Source: JBKBRC01 sp046292345
Lineage (GTDB): Bacteria; Bacteroidota; Rhodothermia; Rhodothermales; Rubricoccaceae
Length of the DNA stretch: 64,000 bases
Assembly: GCA_046292345.1 (NCBI GenBank)
Contig: JBKBRC010000004.1
Span: 43,432 to 107,431, forward strand
Direction: 5' to 3'
In this document: positions 55,957-64,000 of the stretch, in pieces
Position numbering within the stretch: position 1 is the first letter of the stretch
How the letters are laid out: every line of letters starts with the position of its first letter
Program-made: the position numbers and the translations under genes
The notes under the pieces: model-generated
Told to the model about the DNA's origin: nothing
Databases searched by the model: none
The model's input: only the letters and a program-made list of their open reading frames with translations

Positions 55957-55964
55957 TAGCTTGG
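55957..55964 (+). promoter_or_regulatory. tRNA-Pro promoter, -33 TTGG and -7 TAGCTTGG
   Basis: TAGCTTGG (55957-55964) is preceded, 20 bases upstream, by TTGG (55933-55936). This is the Bacteroidota arrangement TTTG-N19-21-TAnnTTTG, and the expected start (about 55971) is 5 bases before the tRNA. Confidence 0.6.
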
Positions 55965-55975
55965 CCAAGCACACA

Positions 55976-56049
55976 CGGGGTGTAGCGCAGCCCGGTAGCG
56001 CGCCTCGTTCGGGACGAGGAGGTCGTGGGTTCAAATCCCGCCACCCCGA
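55976..56049 (+). tRNA. tRNA-Pro (anticodon CGG)
   Basis: A 74-base cloverleaf. Acceptor stem CGGGGTG pairs with CACCCCG, discriminator A. The anticodon arm is CTCGT-TCGGGAC-GAGG around TTCGGGA, giving anticodon CGG (Pro). The T arm contains GGGTTCAAATCCC. CCA is not encoded. It is followed by a strong terminator. Confidence 0.95.
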
Positions 56050-56051
56050 CT

Positions 56052-56093
56052 GCGCGCCGCCGCTCCGTCTGACGAGCGGCGGCGCGCTTTTTT
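56052..56093 (+). terminator. Rho-independent terminator of tRNA-Pro
   Basis: A perfect 14-bp stem, GCGCGCCGCCGCTC with GAGCGGCGGCGCGC, 8-base loop, then six T (56088-56093). It ends 5 bases before the next start codon. Confidence 0.95.
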
Positions 56094-56097
56094 CAGG

Positions 56098-56886
56098 ATG
56101 GCACCGATGGTCTTCGTGGGCATCGACCTGGCCTGGCAGGCCGACCGTAACCCGAGCGGGGTGGCCGTGCTCGAGGGCGACGCGAGCGGCGCCCGTCTGG
56201 TCGCGCTGCACGCGCCAGTGCAGCCGCTGGCCGACGTGCTGCGCGCCGTGGACGGAGCCACGCCCGGTCCGGCCTTCGTGGCGGCCGATGCGCCGCTCGT
56301 GATTGTCAACGAGCGCGGCGCGCGCGATTGCGAACGGGCGCTGGGGCGCCGCTACGCAGCCCGTCACGCCGCGTGCCACCCGAGCAACCTCACGCTCTAC
56401 CCCGACGCCGCCGGGGTTCGGCTCGGGGCGCACCTGGCCATGAGGGGGTTTCGGCACGCCGTCCCTCTCGCCCGGCCGCTTTCCCGAGGGCGTGTCATGA
56501 TGGAGGTGTACACGCATGCGGCGCTGGTGGCGCTGCTCGGCCTGCCGCGCAGCCTGCGCTACAAGAAAGGTCCTGTGGCCGAACGCGTGCAGGGGCTACG
56601 TGCGCTGCAGCAGAGCCTCGCGGTGCTCTCCGAAGCCGAGGCGCCGCTCGTCCGGACGCCGCTGCTCGACGACGCGCTGCGTGCCGACCCGGCCCTCGCG
56701 AGGGGACGGGCGCGCAAGGCGCTCGAGGACGCGCTCGACGCCGTCGTGTGCGCCTACGTGGCTTACCACGTCTGGCGCTGGGGTGCCGAGCGCTCGGAGG
56801 TGTTTGGCTCGGCGAGCGCGGGGTACATCGTCAACCCGCGGCCCCCGGGAGGAGGGCGAGACGCCCGAGGGCGTGCAGAGGGATAA
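56098..56886 (+). CDS. DUF429 domain protein
   Basis: A 262-residue member of DUF429 (RNase H-like fold, function not established). It opens VFVGIDLAWQADRNPSGVAVLE, the family GxDlAw signature, with AFVAADAPLVIVNERGARDCERALGRRYAAR, VMMEVYTHAALVALLGLP and a C-terminal RARKALEDALDAVVCAYVAYHVW. The last also matches the family HDxxDAxxAAxtA pattern. Start at 56098 or the ATG at 56107. It begins 5 bases after the tRNA terminator. Confidence 0.82.
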   Translation: MAPMVFVGIDLAWQADRNPSGVAVLEGDASGARLVALHAPVQPLADVLRAVDGATPGPAFVAADAPLVIVNERGARDCERALGRRYAARHAACHPSNLTLYPDAAGVRLGAHLAMRGFRHAVPLARPLSRGRVMMEVYTHAALVALLGLPRSLRYKKGPVAERVQGLRALQQSLAVLSEAEAPLVRTPLLDDALRADPALARGRARKALEDALDAVVCAYVAYHVWRWGAERSEVFGSASAGYIVNPRPPGGGRDARGRAEG

Positions 56887-56986
56887 ATCGGAGGAAAGGA
56901 GCGATTTGAAGGATCCGTGCACGCAGGCGCGGGTCCTCTGCGCGCCGGCCTCGTCCGGCTCCCCTTCCATCTACCCTCTCTGTGCC

Positions 56987-57805
56987 ATGAAGCGTACACC
57001 CATACTCCTCGCCGCTGCGGCCGTGCTCGGCCTTGCGGCGTTCGGTTTCGCCCGCCCTGTCAACCCCGGCCTCGACGCCACCATCAGCGCGCTCCAGGGC
57101 GGCCTGACGAACATCCCTGCCCAGGCCGCGCTCGAGAACATCGACGGCTGGCGCGCGGCGCTGGCCGGCCGGCAGGAGCCGGCGCTGCGCCGCATCCACC
57201 GGGACCTCGGTACGCTCCGTGCCGAGCTGCAACGCACCCCGATCAACGGCGCGCGAGTCGGCATGCTGATGGCCGAACTGGGCAGCGCCACGACCGTTGC
57301 CGCCGCCTCGGTGCAGGGCGAAGACGCGGCCAAGCTGGCGCGCCTCGGAGGGCTGCTCGGGCAGAACGGACGTCGCCTGATGGGCATGCCCGAGGCGCCC
57401 CCCGCTACGGCGATGCAGCCCTCTGGCATGCAGCCCTCTGGCATGCAGCCCTCCGGCATGCAGCCCTCCGGCGACGCGGCGCTGCTCCAGGGGACCGTGG
57501 CCGCCGCGGAGGGCGGCCTGACCCGTCTGCCGGCCGCCGCGGCCGTGCAGAACATCGAGGCGTGGCAGGCGCGCCTCCGCGGCTCCGACAACCCCACGCT
57601 CGTGCAGATCCACGACGACCTCGGGCGTCTGCGCACCGAGCTGCAGCGGACGACGCTCGACGGGCAGGCCATCGGCCGGCTGCTGACGAGCCTCGGGCAG
57701 AACACGACGGCCGCCGCCGCCTCGGCCGACGCCGCGAGCCGTCCGCAGCTGACGCGGCTGGGAAGCCTGCTCTCGGCGGCAGGCGGGCAACTCGCCGGCC
57801 GCTGA
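56987..57805 (+). CDS. Exported protein with two tandem copies of an unknown helical domain
   Basis: A 272-residue protein with a signal peptide (MKRTPILLAAAAVLGLAAFG, then FARP). Two related domains follow, about 30-133 and 166-271, sharing GGLTxxPAxAAxxNIxxW, IHxDLGxLRxELQRT and xxLGxxxTxAAAS. They are joined by a linker with four MQPSG units (143-162) encoded by a 15-bp repeat. There is no cysteine or catalytic motif. I do not recognise the family. The paired domains suggest duplication of an ancestral one-domain exported protein. Confidence 0.7.
   Translation: MKRTPILLAAAAVLGLAAFGFARPVNPGLDATISALQGGLTNIPAQAALENIDGWRAALAGRQEPALRRIHRDLGTLRAELQRTPINGARVGMLMAELGSATTVAAASVQGEDAAKLARLGGLLGQNGRRLMGMPEAPPATAMQPSGMQPSGMQPSGMQPSGDAALLQGTVAAAEGGLTRLPAAAAVQNIEAWQARLRGSDNPTLVQIHDDLGRLRTELQRTTLDGQAIGRLLTSLGQNTTAAAASADAASRPQLTRLGSLLSAAGGQLAGR
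57415..57474 (+). repeat. 15-bp in-frame tandem repeat, 4 copies, in the exported duplicated-domain gene
   Basis: ATGCAGCCCTCTGGC and variants (TCCGGC) encode MQPSG four times in the linker between the two domains. The unit is a multiple of three, so copy changes would only alter linker length. Confidence 0.88.
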
Positions 57806-57836
57806 GCCGGAGCGAAAGGCTGCCCCCGAGAGCCGC

Positions 57837-57875
57837 AGGGCGCGGACCGGCTACGAGATCGCCGGTCTGCGCCCT
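57837..57875. terminator. Bidirectional hairpin between convergent genes
   Basis: AGGGCGCGGACCGGC (57837-57851) pairs with GCCGGTCTGCGCCCT (57861-57875), 15 bp with one G-T pair and a 9-base loop. No T tract follows, so termination is only likely. Confidence 0.55.
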
Positions 57876-57891
57876 GATGTATGCAGAGGCC

Positions 57892-57969
57892 GCCGTCAGG
57901 CAACGGCCGTCAGGCAACGGCCGTCAGGCAACGGCCGTCAGGCAACGGCCGTCAGGCAACGGCCGTCAG
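57892..57969 (-). repeat. 14-bp tandem repeat, 5.6 copies, spanning the acyl-CoA synthetase stop
   Basis: Plus-strand unit GCCGTCAGGCAACG. On the minus strand each copy holds a TGA (plus-strand TCA); the first, at 57966-57968, is the stop of the synthetase gene. The unit is repeated away from the gene. Confidence 0.92.
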
Positions 57970-59858
57970 ACCACTTCGGCGTACATAGACTCGACGAGGG
58001 CGGCGTAGCGCTGCTCGATGGCGCGGCGCTTGAGCTTCATCGTCGGTGTGAGTAGGTCGTTCTCGACCGAAAACGGCTCGGGGACGAAGCGGAAGTCGCG
58101 GATGCGCTCGTGGCTGGCGGCCTGCCGGGAGTAGTCGGCGAAGAGCGAGGCGAAGCGCGCGCGGGTATCCGGATGCGCCAGCAGCGCCTCGGTGTCCGCC
58201 GTGTCGAGACCGTTCACGCGGGCCTCGGCGCGGAGCGCGTCGAGCGCCGGCACGACGAGCGCCGTCAGAAATTCGCGCCCCTCGCCGACGACCATCACCT
58301 GCTCTACGAGCGGGTGCGTGGCGAACTGCTCCTCGATGGGGCCCGGGTAGATGTTCTTACCGCCCTTGGACACGATCATGTGCTTGATGCGGTCCGTAAT
58401 GCGGAGGTAGCCATCCTCGAAGCGCCCTACGTCGCCCGTATGGAACCAGCCGTCGGCATCGAACACCTCGGCCGTCGCCTCGGGGTTGTTCCAGTAGCCG
58501 CGCATGACGCCGGGGCCTTTGGCGAGGATCTCGCCCGTGCCGGTCGTGAGTGAGCTCGGGTAGTCGCTGCCCGAGAGCTGCCCGACCAGGCGGCCCGAGT
58601 GGAGGTCGCGAATGGCGATCGTGACGCCGGGGTAGACGTGCCCGACGGTGCCGTAGACGGGCGCGTCGGGCGGGTTGGCGGCGAGCACGGGGCTCGTCTC
58701 GCTCAGGCCGTAGCCCTCGATGAGGCGCACCCCCGCCGCCTCGAAGAACTCCCCGATCTCGCGCGGGAGCGCCGCGCCGCCCGAGATGGCGAAGCGGACG
58801 CGCCCTCCCAGCTTCTCGTGCAGGCGCGCGAAGACGAGCCGGTGCGCGAGCGCGGCCTGCGCCGCGAGCAGCGGGCCGGGCCGGCGCCCCGCGCGCGCGG
58901 CCCGCGCGCGCGCCTTGCCCGTGCGCACGGCCCACGCGAAGAGCCCGCGCTTGACCGGGCTACCCTCCTGTACCGACTTCTGGATCATGTTGTAGACGCG
59001 CTCGAACAGGCGCGGCACCGACACCATGACTGTCGGCGAGACCTCGGGCAGGTTCTTCGAGACCGCGTCGATGCTCTCGGCGTAGGCGATCGAGGCGCCG
59101 GCGGCGAGGAGCGCCGTGTAGCCGGCCGTGCGCTCGAAGGCGTGGCTGAGCGGCAGGAACGAGAGGTGGCGGTCGGTCTCGTAGAGGTCGAAGAGCTCGT
59201 GTGCGGCGCGCGCGTTCGAGCACAGGTTGGCGTGCGTGAGCGCGACGCCTTTGGGCAGGCCGGTCGTGCCGGAAGTGTAGATGATCGCCGAGAGGTCGTC
59301 GGGCGTGACCGCCGCGGCGCGCGCGTCGAGCGTCGTGCGGTGCGCCCGGAGGTAGGCGGCGCCCTCGGCGAGCGCGTCGTCCCAGCGCACCACGCGCGCC
59401 TCGGCGCGCTCCTTGCGCGGCTCGGCCATCGTGACGACGACCTCGAGCGCGGGGCACTCCTCGAAGATGCGGTCGGCCTTGCGGAGCTGGAGGCCGGTCG
59501 AGACGACGAGCACGCGCGCGCCGCTGTCGCGCACGATGTAAGCGACCTGGCTGGCGGGGACGGTGGTGTAGAGCGGCACGTTGACGGCGCCGGCGAGCTG
59601 CGTCCCGAGGTCCGTCACGGCCCACTCGGGGCGGTTCTCGGAGAGGAGCGCCACGCGGTCACCGGGCGCGAGGCCGCGCGCGAGCAGGAAGCCGGCGAAG
59701 GCGCGCACCTGCTCCTCGAGCGCCGCGTAGGGGATGTCGGTCCAGGCCTTGGTGCGCTTGTCTTTGTAGACGAGCACAGCGCGCCCCGAGTCGCGGTAGC
59801 GCTCCATCAGCCCGGTGAAGAGCTGCGGGATGGTTTCGAAGTCGACAGCGAGCGGCAT
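57966..59858 (-). CDS. Long-chain acyl-CoA synthetase (AMP-forming)
   Basis: An adenylate-forming enzyme of about 630 residues that activates fatty acids to acyl-CoA. The AMP-binding P loop is IIYTSGTTGLPKG (residues 192-204). Later motifs are ISGGAALPREIGEFF, IEGYGLSETSPVLAANP, GYWNNPEATAEVFDADGWFHTGDVGRFEDGYLRITDRIKHMIVSKGGKNIYPGPIE and the C-terminal TPTMKLKRRAIEQRY. This set fits the FadD15-type long-chain family. The start is at 59858; a start at 59885 adds nine residues. A TAAACTTG -7 box lies 24 bases upstream. Confidence 0.93.
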   Translation of the reverse strand: MPLAVDFETIPQLFTGLMERYRDSGRAVLVYKDKRTKAWTDIPYAALEEQVRAFAGFLLARGLAPGDRVALLSENRPEWAVTDLGTQLAGAVNVPLYTTVPASQVAYIVRDSGARVLVVSTGLQLRKADRIFEECPALEVVVTMAEPRKERAEARVVRWDDALAEGAAYLRAHRTTLDARAAAVTPDDLSAIIYTSGTTGLPKGVALTHANLCSNARAAHELFDLYETDRHLSFLPLSHAFERTAGYTALLAAGASIAYAESIDAVSKNLPEVSPTVMVSVPRLFERVYNMIQKSVQEGSPVKRGLFAWAVRTGKARARAARAGRRPGPLLAAQAALAHRLVFARLHEKLGGRVRFAISGGAALPREIGEFFEAAGVRLIEGYGLSETSPVLAANPPDAPVYGTVGHVYPGVTIAIRDLHSGRLVGQLSGSDYPSSLTTGTGEILAKGPGVMRGYWNNPEATAEVFDADGWFHTGDVGRFEDGYLRITDRIKHMIVSKGGKNIYPGPIEEQFATHPLVEQVMVVGEGREFLTALVVPALDALRAEARVNGLDTADTEALLAHPDTRARFASLFADYSRQAASHERIRDFRFVPEPFSVENDLLTPTMKLKRRAIEQRYAALVESMYAEVV

Positions 59859-59882
59859 CGGGCACGCGGGTGAACAGGCGGC

Positions 59883-59890
59883 CAAGTTTA
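59883..59890 (-). promoter_or_regulatory. -7 element (TAAACTTG) of the acyl-CoA synthetase gene
   Basis: TAAACTTG on the minus strand, 24 bases before the start, has five of six TAnnTTTG positions. It shares the 126-bp divergent gap with the valS promoter. Confidence 0.45.
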
Positions 59891-59934
59891 CCGCTGCGAG
59901 AGCGCGCTGATCCGGCCCGTGCGCCGCCCGGCGC

Positions 59935-59942
59935 TAGCTTTC
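59935..59942 (+). promoter_or_regulatory. -7 element (TAGCTTTC) of valS
   Basis: TAGCTTTC lies 42 bases upstream of the valS ATG and matches TAnnTTTG at five of six fixed positions. Confidence 0.45.
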
Positions 59943-59984
59943 GGCGCCCGTTCCGCAACCGCCGCGCCCCCCTCCGCGCCCGCC

Positions 59985-62710
<2,726 letters not shown>

Positions 62711-62714
<4 letters not shown>

Positions 62715-64000
62715 CCGCGCACCGGACCCGCCGCGCCGCCGCGCTCGCGCTGCTCCTGCTCCTGCCCGCCGCCGCGCGCGCGCAGGCCGGCTATGCCTCG
62801 TTCCAGGCGTTCCTCGATAGCCTCGAGGCCGTCGCCGCGCGCCCGGATGCCGCCGCGCGCGAGGCCGGGCTGGACGCGATCTGGAGCGACCTCCGCGCGG
62901 CCGGGCAGGTGCCCTTCCGCCACGGCGACCGCGCCGCGTTCCTCTACCGGAGCGCGGCCGCGCCGGCCTCCGTCGCCGTCGCGGGCGACCACACGGGCTG
63001 GCAGCCGAACGCGCCCCTGCGCCGCCTCGGCGCGTCGTCGCTCTGGCTGCGCGAGGACACGCTCCCGGACTCGGCGCGCATCGACTACAAGCTCGTCGTG
63101 GGCGGCACCTGGATCCTGGACCCGGCCAACCCGCACCAGCAGTGGAGCGGCTTCGGGCCAAACTCGGAACTGCGGATGCCCGCCTGGCGCCCCTCCCCCG
63201 ACACGGCACCGCGCGCGGGCGCGCCGCGCGGCACGCTCTCGGCGCCCGTCACGATGCCGAGCGCGGCCTACGGCGCGCCGGTCGTCTACCGCGTCTACAC
63301 GCCCGCGGGCTACGCCGAGGGCGCGGCGCGCCTGCCCGTACTCTACGTCACCGACGGGCACGAGTACGCCGACGACCGCCTGGGCGCGCTCTCGGTCGTG
63401 CTCGACAACCTCGTCGCAGACGGCCGCGCCGCGCCTGCGCTCGTCGTCTACATCGATCCCCGCTACGGCGGCCAGAACCGCCGGCAGCAGCAGTACGTGC
63501 AGAACCCTGGCTTTGCCGCCTTCGTTGCCACCGAGCTCGTGCCGGCCATCGACGCGGCCTACCGCACGCGCGCCGACCGCGACGGCCGCGTCATCCTGGG
63601 CACCTCGCTCGGGGGGGTGTTCGCGACCTACCTCGGGCTCGAGCACCCGGACGTGTTCGGGCGGCTCGCGGTCCAGTCGCCGGCGTACTGGGTGACCGAG
63701 AGCGCGCAGTGGTGGAGCGGGCCTTCGCTCTTCGAGCGCGTCGCGGCGGCGCCCGAGGGCCTCTTCCGCATCACGCTCAGCGCCGGCACGATCAACGACG
63801 GCGCGGCCAACGCGCGTCGCATGCGCGACCTGCTCGCCGCGCGCAGCCACGCGATAACCTACCGCGAGACGGCCGAGGGCCACTCGTGGGGGCAGTGGCG
63901 CGCGCTGCTGCCGGAGGTGCTGGCGCAGCTCGTGCCCGGCCCGGCCGTGACCGACGCCGAGGATGCGCCCGTGCGCTCGGGCCTGCGCCTGGAGGCGCGG
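62711..64000 (+). CDS. Secreted esterase (enterochelin esterase/S-formylglutathione hydrolase-like), 3' end off window
   Basis: 430 residues are visible, in an alpha/beta-hydrolase of the putative esterase family. A signal peptide (about 1-24, ending AARAQ) is followed by an N-terminal Ig-like E-set domain (VAVAGDHTGWQPNAPLRRLG, then RIDYKLVVGGTWILDPANPHQQ). The esterase domain has VLYVTDGHEYAD, the nucleophile serine in GTSLGGVFATYLGLEHP, and a likely catalytic His in EGHSWGQWRALLPE. This layout matches periplasmic Fes-like or glucan-binding esterases; the substrate is unknown. The ATG overlaps the valS stop (ATGA). The C-terminus is cut by the window edge. Confidence 0.88.

Noticed and set aside
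55680..55985. The 101-codon frame from 55680 as an intact lipoprotein gene
   Set aside because: After residue 38 the translation turns into Arg/Gly-rich text typical of an out-of-frame read and runs into the tRNA promoter; a frameshift is the better explanation.

Overview
The window is a high-GC (about 70%) piece of a Gram-negative, flagellated bacterium. Roughly 48 kb of it (4.5-52.7 kb) is one nearly complete flagellar locus. FlgH and FlgI (L and P rings) imply an outer membrane. Genes outside the flagellar operons are preceded by Bacteroidota-style -7 boxes (TAnnTTTG-like: TACCTTTG, TAGCTTGG, TAGCTTTC, TAAACTTG, TATCTTCC), and few genes have a visible Shine-Dalgarno sequence. I therefore favour a Rhodothermota/Bacteroidota relative; another high-GC diderm phylum such as Gemmatimonadota is not excluded. 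Three 100-N scaffold gaps (6161-6260, 20183-20282, 38169-38268) are flanked by identical sequence, so they look like unmerged contig overlaps rather than missing genes.

Layout. 1-4.4 kb: threonine aldolase (partial), thyA-folA and a membrane histidine kinase. 4.5-12.6 kb: flgF-flgG-flgA-flgH-flgI-flgJ-flgN-flgK-flgL (distal rod, rings, hook-filament junction), behind a sigma-54 type promoter. 12.6-15.1 kb: an HDOD protein and a convergent photolyase-like gene. 15.3-20.8 kb: late genes fliC-fliC-fliS-fliD-small protein-flgM, with sigma-28 type promoters. 20.9-23.1 kb (minus): a FlgS/FlgR-like two-component pair, the likely sigma-54 activator. 23.3-35.7 kb: flgB-flgC-small protein-fliE-fliF-fliG-fliH-fliI-fliJ-motE-like-fliK-flgD-flgE, behind a duplicated sigma-54 promoter. 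35.9-42.7 kb: motA-motB-fliL-fliM-fliN-fliO-fliP-fliQ-fliR, behind a sigma-28 promoter and with an internal terminator between fliN and fliO. 42.7-45.9 kb (minus): a 1069-residue GAF/PAS histidine kinase splits the export-gate genes. 46.1-52.7 kb: flhB-flhA-flhF-flhG-small membrane protein-fliA. 52.9-64 kb: non-flagellar genes, including a zinc-finger/TonB-C protein, a UPF0104 membrane protein, tRNA-Pro, a DUF429 protein, an exported duplicated-domain protein, an acyl-CoA synthetase, valS and an esterase (partial).

How the genes work together: the window encodes a full regulatory cascade. FlgS/FlgR with sigma-54 would drive rod, hook and export operons; FliA (sigma-28), held by FlgM until hook completion, would drive flagellin, fliS-fliD, flgM and motA. 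No chemotaxis gene (cheA, cheY, cheB, MCP) is present, and FliM lacks the usual N-terminal CheY-binding peptide.

The most unusual features are: (i) many genes whose stop codon sits inside a short tandem array (13-21 bp units, 3-6 copies); (ii) a T-tract about 10 bp upstream of the -35 box in all five sigma-28 type promoters; (iii) two nucleotide-identical flagellin genes with separate promoters and terminators; (iv) a photolyase-like protein lacking the iron-sulfur cysteines of its family.
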